Shown here: positions 47,540 through 58,900 of the stretch, in pieces
Numbering within the stretch: position 1 is the stretch's first letter
How the letters are laid out: the number at the start of each line of letters is the position of its first letter
NCBI GenBank assembly: GCA_030704615.1
Contig: CM060734.1
Span: 46,888,042-46,952,041 of the forward strand
Reading direction: 5' to 3'
Origin: Takakia lepidozioides
Lineage: Eukaryota; Streptophyta; Takakiopsida; Takakiales; Takakiaceae
Length of the DNA stretch: 64,000 bases
Position numbers and translations under genes: made by a program
Notes under the pieces: generated by a model
The model's database searches: none
What the model saw: the letters and a program-made list of their open reading frames with translations, nothing else
What the model was told of the DNA's origin: nothing

Positions 47540-50280
47540 CTGCCAGCCTTCATCTGCTGTTGGGAGTGCCAGCACTAGTTTCTCCTTGGAGGGTCTAAGT
47601 GTTTCTGACTTTGAGAGGTCATTTTACGATGATGGGGATGACACAGGGGTCACCACAGAGTCAGTGGATGCAACTGCAACATCCCACGTGTCTTCCCAAC
47701 AAGATCCTGCCGAAACATGCGATGAGGTGCGAGCTGCAGAAGAGGAGGCCATTTGGAGAGTGTTGTACTCCAAGCTTGAAGACAATGCCAAGTTCTGGGT
47801 GCCGTTCCACAGGAGTAGCTCGATTTGGGCTTTCTATCTTCTAGCACATGCATCTTGTGCATCTGAAGGTTTGTCTTCTGCCCCCAGTTCCAACACACGC
47901 AATCGAAAAGGCCTTGTGAAATATAACCCAACACATGGAAGTACTTCCATGAAAAAACATTTGCACAGTGCACTGTGTGGAGTTCAGCAAGTACAAGGCA
48001 GCCCTAAAATCAAGACTAGAGGTAGTTGCAGAGGGCTGCCACAAAGCCAAGAAGCGCAAGCTTGTGCCCCCTTCATCTATTACTGAATTCCTTGGTGGAG
48101 GCACTAGCTATGCAAAAACTGACCATACTCAAATCAAATTCATTGAGGATCTAGTGTTACATGTTTGTAAAGGATATTAAGCCCTCTCATATGTGGAATC
48201 ACCTTGGCTAAGGAGGCTCATTATGAGGCGAGATCCCAAGGTTATGTACTCTATTGCGAAGTGTGCAACTGCCTCTATTACTTTTGATCTCTGGATGTCG
48301 CGTACTGGGTATGACACATTCTGCCTAGTGGTGAACTTCATAGACGATGGCTGGCAGCCCCGCCATATGACAGTGGGGATCTTTGAGGCACCTGACACGG
48401 TGGAAGCGGCGCTAGCTGAGATTGTGAAACCTCTCCTTGAGCAATTTCAACTCACCAAGAAGATTGTGGCATATGTAAAGGATGAGGGTGCTAACTTGGT
48501 GTCTTTAGTAGCAGCCCTATCTGAGGTGGTGTCATGTGATCCGCTACAGCTGCAATCTCCATATGCATGAGCATGCTTTGGCCATGCAATGAGCAAGGCC
48601 TGTGAGCATGCCACTACCGACGAGAAGGTTTGTGTGGGGATGTCTCAGGTGACATTGAAGGGCAGCGCAAGCTGCCTTGCAGAAGACCATTATTAGGACT
48701 AAGAAGAGCGGCAAGGGGAGGCAATAGTGGGACAAGGCATGCCGTGATGCTGGACTTCATCCCCGAAATCTAAAAACACATGTGAAAACCAGGTTTGTGA
48801 GTAGGGTTGTTTTATTCCAGGAAACTCAAGAGTTTGCCAGTGCTATCAATCTTATCGTAGGCAATCTTTGCAATTGCAATCCAGGGTACCTTCTGGGAAG
48901 ACATGGCAAAGATCTTCCAAAAGGACGAGGCACATTACATGATGGCACTAATGCTTGATCCGCGCTACAAAGGATTGGCGTGTGTGAGGGAGTTCGTGGG
49001 CCATGAGCAAGCAATGTAACTTGTAGCAGAATACGACCAGCAGTGTTTGGTGCCAATGTTGGTCAGAGTTAACAATTTCCTCAATCCCACAGCTCCCACC
49101 ACTACTCCAGCCCCCTTGGCTCCCAGTATTGATTCCTTGTTTGATGTCCATTCTTGCTTTGCAGAGGCTCCTAATAGGCTGTTAGCTACGGAGCTATCTT
49201 TTTTTCGTCGTCATGTTGTTTCTAATGAAGATTGTGTCTCTCCGTTGCTGTGATGGAAGGCAAATGCTCACAGATGGCCAAACGTTGCATGGTTGGCGAG
49301 ACAATTTTTGGCCATTCAGTTGCCATTCCAGTCTGGCAAAAACCACCAACACACTCTGGTGCAAATTTGTCACTCTTTTTGTAAGTATCACAGTCCTTAC
49401 AATGGAACCCTAGAAAGCTTACATACATCTACCTGGGAGGTGGTTGTTCTACCTATCAACACAGTCCACCTTGAATTAACCAACCCATATTTAAGCCGCT
49501 CCCTGCAGAATGCATTGCTGACTCACGACTGAACAGAGTGTCTCTACATTGTTGCTGAACCAGAAAATGGGACAAAACCCACAAACATACTAGACTATAG
49601 TACAGAGAAAATTAATAAAAATTACAAGCTTTGCATGCCTTATCAAACAGTTCCTGATGTTACTTGATGAATCCTTGCTGAACAATGTTTTCACGACTCT
49701 CGAAATATTAACAGTGTCCACCACCTACGCCGGCCACCATTCAACAAGTAGAAAGGAATTTGGAAGGGCAGCGAGCACCCTTCCCGGATCAGTATACCAC
49801 TGAACCACCCAACAACAACATAGCATGTATTTTGCTACTCCCACGCAGATAACGCAACGGCCTAGAACAGATCAGGCAGACCCATCATATTCTGGGGGCA
49901 ATGCAGCTATGGGACAGAATTCCCGAGCAGCCTATTCAAATCCTGCGGCTCAGATAGCCCAGGGTTCTTCTAATACGTGGTCTCCCCCTCAGGATGTAAG
50001 GGTGCAGGGAGGGCAGCAAATGTCCACTTCAGCGCCATCCCAGGAGACATAGCGCATCTATAACATAGCAGATATCCTCACGAGCTTGCGTAGGTGTCGT
50101 CTGGGAGTTGAGAACCTGGACAGCCTAGTGATGATCTACAAAAATTGGCCCAACGATGCAAGGGTGGGGTGCAGCTTTGCGTGTGCAGATGTGGCAGAGG
50201 TTTTTGCTGCAGAGTCTGATTTATGCAACACACATGAGGCTGAATTGGGGGAAGCGGGGATGTTTGAAGAAGAGTACTAG
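47540..50280 (+). pseudogene. Decayed hAT-superfamily transposase
   Basis: The plus strand carries hAT pieces in order but in changing frames. They are a BED-finger-like N-terminus (AEEEAIWRVLYSKLEDNAKF, then STSMKKHLHSA), SITFDLWMSRTGYDTFCLVV with GWQPRHMTVGIFEAPDTVEA and VKDEGANLVSLVAALSEVVS (RNase H-like core), NLKTHVKTRFVSRVVLF, ALMLDPRYKGL, and a C-terminal dimerisation region (WKANAHRWPNVAWLARQFLA). A last open piece (VENLDSLVMIYKNWPNDARV) ends at 50280. Frame changes near 47960, a stop at 48178, and heavy decay after 48570 make it a pseudogene. The chromovirus sits just upstream. Terminal inverted repeats were not found with confidence. Confidence 0.8.
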
Positions 50281-51266
50281 TTACTTGTGAAACTCATAAC
50301 ACCTGTAGGTAGTTGCAATTTGTAATTGGTGTAAGAGAGCATGTGTCTATAAACACAATTCTCATTGCACCTTGCATTTGATATGCACAAGTGACAGTTG
50401 TATGGAACTGCCATTTTCACCATAATATAACCATGTACCAAAATATAACCATGTACTAAAAATGAAATTTATCAATTACAATAGGGGTGGCTGAAGTGCG
50501 CACTTCAGCTTTTTCTTAAAAAGAAAAAGAATTTTTTTGTGGGTAAAAGACATATAAAAATAACATGAAAATTAATCTTAAAATACCATTAAAAATATCC
50601 CCATACCATTGTACATATCGTACCATACCATTGCACATGCTCCCCCAATATGTCATTAGAGTTTTTGTCATACCCATGCCTGGGACCAGGGTATCTCAAA
50701 ATTGGAAATACCCTCACCCATCCTATAACCTACCCTGGCCAGTCCTAATCTACCCCGGGCCCTACCAGTTGGACCCATGAGCCAAGTTGGACCTACCAGT
50801 ACCACTCTGGTGTCAAAATGGACATACCAGTACAACACTGGTTCATACCAGTTTGGTATATATAAAGGCAGATGTATTTCATCTAGATACTCGTATGAGT
50901 ACTGAATATCATGATCAATAATAGTAGCTGGTCTCAGGTATCAATATTGATAACGTTCCACTGCCTTAAAAGGGCCACTGTCCCCTTTGCATTATAAAAA
51001 CAAAAACAAAAAACTGCCATTTTTAATTATAAGTTTACCAATTATCACGTATCCAGCAGAATAAAAAACCTTGTAAAGTCCAATATACATATAATATACA
51101 TACAATACAAATACAATCATATAAAATATTTATAGAATACTAATATTGTACCCCCATTATATATATATATATATTGTAAATAAAATATTTATCCAAGAGC
51201 AAATGAGGAAGATGGTGGGGAGTACCGATATCAGGGCTAGTATTTAACAGTCCATAGTCCATACAA
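50281..51266. other. AT-rich flank of the hAT relic
   Basis: No gene seen. The stretch at 50580-50860 is rich in ACCATACC, CATACCAG and CTGGT motifs that also occur near 40700-40790 and 47000, so it may be the other end of the hAT element. An AT microsatellite lies at about 51157-51176. Confidence 0.35.
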
Positions 51267-51614
51267 GTGTTGGGCGGATGTTAAATTTTTTAAATATCCA
51301 CTGATTCCAGGTATAAAAAAAATATTGGTTTTAGATATCCGCCGGTTCCGATTATTGAGTTATTAGTTATTACCAACATGACAAAATTACCTACATGACC
51401 AACGGCGGATCCAGGTATCCATCCAGATATTAACTTTAGGGCGGATATCCGCCGGGTAAATGACAGATATTGGCCCGATATCCGTTGGGTATTCCACTAG
51501 GTATAGAATATTTTTTTCACATTTTCATATCCATCAAACCCGGGTCCTAAGAAATCCCGGTTCCGGATCAGGATACCTTGATATCCTGCTGATGACTCTA
51601 TATCCGCCCAACAC
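51267..51614. mobile_element. MITE-like element with 13-bp terminal inverted repeats
   Basis: GTGTTGGGCGGAT at 51267-51279 is the exact reverse complement of ATCCGCCCAACAC at 51602-51614. The 348-bp interior has repeated GATATCCG-type motifs and no coding capacity. I could not see a clear target-site duplication, so superfamily is open. Confidence 0.6.
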
Positions 51615-52319
51615 ACGTCCTAAACCAGCCTGGTAGGCTATCTCCGTGAGTATAGTATATTTACATACCAGACTGGTCTAGTCTTACATACCAGTGCATA
51701 TATCAATACATATACTAGTCCTTATATTATATACCAAACCAACACTATCAAATACTAGTTAGTGTTGATTTGTTTATTGGCTCCTCCCTCAAGAGGAGAG
51801 AGCGAAGATCCTATGTACCTACACCAGATAATACCTGTACTAGATAATACTTGCATCAGAAAACACCTACACTAAAACACCCAAATTTAGATCTACCTGA
51901 TAATACCTACACCTAAATTTGGAAGACGTACCTCCACTAGTTAATATATTATGTGTCGTCCATATGATTTTGGGGTCAAATCTTAGTAGAACAAAGTTTT
52001 CAGGTCTTTCATTTTTAGGAACAAAAGTTATGTGATGTAGACTCTAGTATTCGATGATGCTTTTGCTGCATTTAAGCATTAGTTTCATGAAAAAGAAAAT
52101 TAGTGGAACAAAACTTATAATATACAAATTTTAGAATGATTTGTTATTCAATGATTGGCATTGACTTGATGGTATAGAGCATTGATCTTGGGTGGTATTG
52201 ATTTTGGGATTAAACCTTTGCACGCCCCAAATTCGTCCGTTTTTCCAGAAATTAGGAAAAATAACATGAGTACCATAGAGGACAACACAATTTGAAATTA
52301 GTGAAACAAAATTTTTAGG

Positions 52320-52321
<2 letters not shown>

Positions 52322-52350
<29 letters not shown>
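52322..52350. repeat. Poly-T run (29 bases)
   Basis: A long T run bordering the start of the minisatellite region. It could be the poly-A tail of an old minus-strand retroposon or an expanded homopolymer. Confidence 0.7.
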
Positions 52351-52369
52351 GGGTCTTTCATTTTGGTCT

Positions 52370-54480
52370 TTCTTTTTTAGGTATTTCATTTGGGCCATTC
52401 ATTTAGGTCTATTTATTCGGTTTTGCAGAAATTAATGGTCCAAAAAAAAATCATTTTAGGTTTTTTTAATTTGGGGTCATTCATTTTTTGGTCTTTCATT
52501 TAGATCATATTTAGGTTATATTTATTCTGTTTTAAGAGTACAACTCCCTTGTGAGATTTAGATCATATTTACGTTATATTTATTCGGTTTTAAGAGTATG
52601 ACACCCTTGTGAGATCGTACCACCATTTTACAGCCCTCAAGTACTCAACTTCTTTTATAAAGACACCATCAGCACTTTCTCGCAAAGATTTCAATTTTGT
52701 GCTAGCATTTTTTATGCAGAATACGAGCGATTAGTCCAACAGTTTCGTAAGGGAGCTGCTACATATGCACTTTTCAAAAATATTAGAGCAACTCAGAGTG
52801 GTGACCTGCAGTCAAACTTCCTTGGACCATTTTTGCTTCTGTTCTGGATGCTGACAAATGTGCCACTTTACAGTGATTGCATAATCCCACATAGCCCATG
52901 GAGGACACGACATAGCTACCCAGGTAATTACCTCTTTTGTATTTTCAAAGTACTCTTCTCTTTACATTTATTTGCAAGTACATTTTCTTCTCATCTCTAA
53001 CACTTTTGTTGGTTTTTAGGTTTGTAGGTTACAGGGATTTTCTACGGAAAGACTACAAATTTCAGTTATACAAATTTTAGTTTTCAGTTCTACAGACTTC
53101 AGTTTTCAGTTCTCAGTTTTCAACAAGATTTTCAGCAAGATTATACAACTTCACATTTCAGTTTTCAGCAAGATTTTCAGCCAGTCATTGAGTCATTGAT
53201 CGAAACATATAATTTATCGTTACCATTAATAATGGATGTAGATATAGACTTAATATTGCAGTCTCAGAATTTGCAACGTGTACACAATTACCATTATATT
53301 GTCAGAGACTGTTTATTTGATTCGGTTGCTTATTTGTTGTATTATGAAATATCATCCAAGGATCTGCGTCGTCAAAGTATGAAACATTTTCTACAAACTT
53401 TACAATCACCTACTGATGAAGTGTCTGAAATGATTCAAATTCACTTTTCTTCTGAGCTACAGGTCATATTTATTCGGTTTTGCAGAAATTAATCGTCCAA
53501 AACAAAAGTCATTTGTTTTAGGTCTTTTATTTTCGGTCTTTCATTTAGGGCATATTTATTCGATTTTACACATATTAATCGTCCAAAACAAAAGTCATTC
53601 ATTTTAGGTCTTTCATTTTTAGGGTTTTTACGTCATCTTTATTTGGTTTTGCAGAAATCAAGGGGTCCAAAACAAAAGTCATTCGTTTTAGGTCTTTCAT
53701 TTTTAGGTTTTTCATTTAGGTCATATTTATTCGATTTTGCAGAAATTAATCGTCGAAAACAGAAGTCATTCATTTCAGGTCTTTCTTTTTTAGGTCTTTC
53801 ATTTTTATTAATTTAGGTCATATTTATTTGGTTTTGCAGAAATTAATCGTCGAAAACAGAAGTCATTCGTTTTAGGTCTTTCATTTAGGTCATATTTATT
53901 CGATTTTGCACAAATTAATCGCCCAAAACAAAAGTCTTCCATTTTAGGTCTTTCATTTTGGTCATTTATTTAGGTCATATTTATTCGGTTTTGCAGAAAT
54001 TATTCGTCCAAAACTAAAATCATTCATTTTAGGTCATTCTTTTTAAGGTCTTTCATTTTTAGGTTTTTCATTTAGGTCATCTTCATTTGGTTTTGCGGAA
54101 ATTAATGGTCCAAACAAAAGTCATTCGTTTTAGGTCTTTCATTTTTAGGTTTTTCATTTAGGTCATATTTATTCGGTTTTGCACAAATTAATCGCCCAAA
54201 ACAAAAGTATTCTATTTAAGGTCTTTTTTTTTTACGTTTTTCATGTAGGTCATTCATTTAGGCCATATTTATTTGATTTTATAATGATTAATTAATTGTC
54301 CAAAACAAAGGTCATTCATTTTAGGTCTTTCTTTTGTAGGGTTTTCATTTAAGTCATCTTTATTCGGTTTTGCAAAAAATAATGGTCCAAAACAAAAGTC
54401 TTTCATTTTAGGTCTTTCATTTTCAGGTTTTTCATTTAGGTCATATTTATTCGGTTTTGCATAAATTAATGACCTTCAGT
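52370..54480. repeat. AT-rich minisatellite, unit about 90 bp, interrupted
   Basis: The core TTTATTCGGTTTTGCAGAAA with AATCGTCCAAAACAAAAG and TCATTTTAGGTCTTTCATTT recurs at about 52408, then at 53467, 53551, 53637, 53724, 53820, 53893, 53977, 54078, 54166, 54265, 54356 and 54443. Spacing varies from about 73 to 101 bp. A non-repetitive block at about 52600-53460 divides the array. Confidence 0.85.
52600..53460 (+). other. Non-repetitive island with OTU-like protein remnant
   Basis: Two open stretches lie between the minisatellite blocks. 52719-52923, bounded by an AG and by CAG then GTAATT, reads EYERLVQQFRKGAATYALFK and then SDCIIPHSPWRTRHSYPG. 53196-53460 contains VRDCLFDSVAYLLYYEISSK then DLRRQSMKHFLQTL, which resembles the Cys box of OTU-type cysteine proteases (usually DGNCLFRA). 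Many transposable elements carry OTU-like domains. I cannot name the source. Confidence 0.35.
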
Positions 54481-54869
54481 TCTATTATATTCCATTGACT
54501 TCCATTATATTCAGCACTAGCATTTAGGTTTTGTAATTAGGGTGGAGCCATTTAGCGACTAGCCACTTGTTTACAATGAATGCTACTTTCATCTGTCTTC
54601 AAGTTGATAAATTTCTCATTCAATATATTTAACAAGCCTCAACCAGCCTCAACTGGCACTGGGCTCCCTTGCTTTCGCAAAACATAAGGGGGAGGTGAGA
54701 GTAAGGGGCAGGGGCATCACTCAGCACAACACACCAATCCGAGCCTTGACCCGGTGTAAGGCCCTTTGACCACATTTTCTATAGTCTGTATTCTACAGAA
54801 GAGAGCCAACAAAAACTTTGGTCCATTTTTCAACCATGAAGAGCTTTTAAATTTGTTCCTTTGTTATCT

Positions 54870-55095
54870 GACCTACCTTCTGACGCCGAACCTACACCCA
54901 TTCAACAGAGCACCCTTCCGCTCAACGGAGGTCCCTTTACCTCCGTTGAGTGGAAGGGTCCTCGGATTGAAGGTGCTTTACGCAGGGGAAGGCCCCTCGT
55001 GTCGGGCCTTCCTGGATTTTCGGTCGGGCTGCCGGCCTCGGCTTCATCAGGCCCTCAAACCCAGGAAGGCCCTCCACTCAGGTCCTTCCCCTACA
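54870..55095. repeat. GC-rich foldback sequence
   Basis: 54912-54932 and 54939-54959 form an inverted repeat with 21-bp arms (one G-T type mismatch) around six bases. Beyond it GGGCCTTCCTGG at about 55003 pairs with CCAGGAAGGCCC at about 55071. The block is strikingly GC-rich in an AT-rich region. It could be a foldback element or a structured RNA. Confidence 0.6.
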
Positions 55096-55164
55096 CATAT
55101 TCAACCATGTTGCAGTTACTTTTAGCCAATATAAAGGAAGCGTAAAATATGTGTCTCCTCATCC

Positions 55165-55270
55165 TGCACTCCGTTGGAAGGTGGACACTTGAACCCTAGA
55201 TGATCACCTGGATAATGAACAGGAAAGGCGCAAACTCCCAACCACTGAGCTACCTGCTCTGATGCTCCTG
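55165..55270 (-). repeat. tRNA-derived SINE-like unit
   Basis: In minus sense, TAGCTCAGTGGTTGGGAG (55252-55235) matches a pol III A box and GGGTTCAAGTGTCC (55195-55182) a B box, about 70 bases apart overall. The rest does not fold as a standard tRNA by eye, so this is a SINE head or tRNA pseudogene rather than a working tRNA. Confidence 0.55.
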
Positions 55271-55964
55271 ATCAATAAAACAATACCTGTTTTATTCTTG
55301 GCCTGGACCGCCGTTGTGCATCGACATAGGTACCATGGCCAGGTTGTGCTTGACCTTGTTAGCCTAGCTTCTTAGCTCTGCTTTCACACAACCAGGTTTA
55401 GTTGAGCCCTCAAACCTAAAGACCTCTCTTATACAATCCAGTCCGCCGAAAAAACTTAACATGCCAGCTTCACTCTTTTACCTTGAAAGCTATTCCACAC
55501 CGTAGAAGGAAGCTAGGCTCACCTTCTTAAATGCAATGCCCCACCCCTGTGAGGATCCGAGAAAAACTCCTGCCGCAGCTGTTCTATGGTCATTCCTTGA
55601 CCTGCGTGCTGGAACTGCAAGAACATCAGAATGTTGCACTTTGACTGATAATATCAGTAGAAACAGCATTTTGACTCAGCAATGGGTGACTTGCTGGTTG
55701 CACAGATGAAGATCATCAGATCTGGTCAGCTAGATTAAGTGAGGCATATGGTTATAGTGAATCGCTAATGCATCTGTACTTGATGTAAGGGCCGACTTGC
55801 TGGGTAGACCCCACTACCGGCTATTGGAAGATTGATATGCCACAGGAATGCCCTCAACAGTATCATCATAATCCACATTCTCAGGAAATGGTCGATGAAT
55901 TGAGTAGCTACGCAGATCAATGAATGAAGCAAAGACACTCACACCTTTCAGGAAAAAAACCGTT
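55271..55964. other. 3' flank of the PPR gene
   Basis: The PPR gene ends at 55965 on the minus strand, so this stretch contains its 3' UTR. No other gene was recognised. Confidence 0.35.
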
Positions 55965-58900
55965 TCACCAGTAATCCCCACAAGAACAAACCCCATCTTC
56001 AAAACGGTGAAAGCGGTTCGCGTCCCGCAGAACAATTGCTCGGCTGAGTATCTTTGAGATGAACTTGGTGGAGGTGTGGCAGTCACCACACATCCGAAGA
56101 TTCTTGACGAGACGGAGAGGCGTCCTAGGGGCTGTGCTGATCAGCCCAAAACCAATAGCTAGCTTCTCGCTGTGGTGGCAAAGAGAAATTTCCTTTTGCT
56201 CCTCATCCTCCCCCACACCATGCAATACAAGGCGCGTATCGTGCACATACCCTGCCTCCTTCATCTGCCCAGACAATCTTCTCAGCTCAGCATGGATTTC
56301 CTCAATTTTTGGATGCAATCTCTCATCTACAACAAAAGTATGCACCCTGTTGCCGACTTCAATGCAGCAGCGACCTGGTTCCTTTCTAGCTCCTCTGACC
56401 TTCATCATTTCTCTCATCTTTGCACTATCATCCCACCTACCAGCTGCAGCATAGATGTTTGATAGCAACACATAAGTCGCAGCATCCTGTTCATCCCACT
56501 TGAGAATAGATGTTGCTGCACGTTCAGCCATCTCCACATTGCCGTGGATTCTGCAGGCACCAAGCAAGGCCATCCACACCCCAGCATTTGGTTTGATTGG
56601 CATTTTCTTAATAAGGTCCTCTGCCTCATCCAATCGCCCCGCACGGCCAAGAAGGTCCACCATGGAGCCAAAGTGCTCCAGTGCTGGAGTGATGCCATGA
56701 TCTTGACTAAGGGAATCAAAGTAATATTTGCCTTCATCCACTAGGCCAGCATGGCTACATGCAGAGATGACACACAGAAAAGTGATACTGTCCAGCTTCA
56801 AGCCTTCCATTTGCATTTCTTCTAATAATTGCAGGGCCTCCATATCACAACCATGCTGGGCATATCCTGCAATCATAACACTCCAGGATACTGCATCTCG
56901 TTCAGCCATATGCTCAAACACTCCCTTTGCATCCTCGATGCAACCACATTTGGCATACATATTCATCAGGGCAGTGTTCAGAATGACATCTGGTATGATT
57001 CCAGCTTTGATGATGTCACCCTGGACCTCTTTGCCCTTTTCCAGGGCTGCCAGGCTCGCACACGCGTTGCAAACACAAAGGAACGTGACCCTATCCGGCT
57101 TCACCCCTTCTCGCATCATTTGCTCATAGGTCTCCAAAGCCTCCATCCCACACCCATGCTGCACATAGCCTGCAATCACAGCATTCCAGGACACCGCATC
57201 TCGTTCAGCCATGTTGTCAAACACTCTCTTTGCATCCTCCATGCTCCCACATTTGGCATACATATTCATCAGAGCAGTGTTCAGAACGACATCTGGTACA
57301 ATTCCAGCTTTGATGATGTCACCATGGACCTCTTTGCCCTTTCCCAGGGCTGCCAGGCTCGCACATGCATTGCAAACGCAAGTAAACGTGACACGGTTGG
57401 GCTTCACCCCTTCCCGCATCATTTGCTCATAGGTCTCCAAAGCCTCCATCCCACACCCATGCTGCACATATCCTGTAATCATAGCACTCCAAGACACCAC
57501 ATCCTGTTCCACCATATTGTTGAACACGCCCTTTGCATCCTCGATGCTCCCACATTTGGCATACATGTTCATCAGGGCAGTGTTCAGAACAACATCTGGT
57601 ACGATTCCAGTTTTGATGATGTCACCATGGACCTCTTTGCCCTTTTCCAGGGTGGCCAGGCTCGCACACGCATTGCAAACACAAGCAAACGTCACGATAT
57701 CCGGCTTCACCCCTTCCCGTATCATTTGCTCATAGATCTCCAAAGCCTCCATCCCACACCCATGCTGTGCATAACCTGTAATTATAGCACTCCAGGACAC
57801 CACATTTTGTTCAGCCATATTGTCGAACACTTCCTTTGCATCCTTGATGCTCCCACATTTGGCATACATGTTCATCAGGGCAGTGTTCAGAACGACATTT
57901 GGTACAATTCCAGCTTTGATGATGTCACCATGGACCTCTTTACCCTTTTCCAGGGCTGCCAGGCTCGCACACGCATTGCAAATACAAATAAACGTAATGT
58001 GGTTGGGCTTCACCCCTTCCCGGATCATTTGTTCATATTTCTCCAAAGCTTTCCTACCACAACCATGCTTGGTAAATCCTGCCATCATTATATTCCACGT
58101 GATCAAACCTCGTTCAGGCATTCTGTTGAATACTTGGTGTGCATCCACGATGCTCCCGCACTTAACATACATGTTGACAAGGTGTTTTTGTAGAAAAATG
58201 TTTGGCTTGAATCCACTTTGGATAATGTGAGCATGCACCTGCTTTCCAGCTTTCAGGCCTTTCATCTTGATGCACTTATGCAAGAGACAGACATAAGTAC
58301 CTGAATCTGCTGAAATGCACCCTTGGTTTAAAGTGTGTAGAGCCTCTTCCAGACACCCTGCCTCACATAGCATCCTCACACGTCCAGAAGGGCCAGAAGA
58401 GGCATTGTGGACTCCCTCTCTTGGTCCTCTTTCGGAAGATCTGGTCATGGCGGAGGTGTCTGATTTTATCAACAGTGCCTCTGCTGCTGCATCCAGTTGA
58501 TCATCTACCCATGCAGGTTTCTTGTATCTATCGATCCACAGAGAACCATAGCAATTTTTGTTCTTGAAATCTGGCCCTCTTTGAATAAACTGGACCCACA
58601 CTCCATCCATACTCCTTGAGCTATCCCTGCCTCTGCACAAATAATGATCCTCGCCTTGCTGCTAGCAGCTGAAAATGACAACTTAAATTCTTTCTAGCAA
58701 ACACCCCAACCCTACACACACTAGTTACCTATGCCTACTTGCTCCCAAGACTCTAAAAATGTGCTGGGGAGAGAGAGGATGACAATTTCCTAGAAAGCTT
58801 TGTGATGCATCTTGTTGTCTGCTTCTCTCTGTAATCTAACAGGCATTCACCTTTTTACCTCGATTGTCCCACCATTGACTGGGATCGGAAAAATATTTAT

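Noticed and set aside
55182-55252. Functional tRNA gene on the minus strand
   Set aside because: A and B boxes are present, but the B box departs from GGTTCRA-TCC and I could not fold an acceptor stem; a SINE or tRNA pseudogene fits better.
56829-58193. Plus-strand ORF of 454 codons opposite the PPR exon
   Set aside because: It is the antisense shadow of the near-identical PLS triplets; its peptide is His/Cys-rich and repeats with the same 303-bp period.
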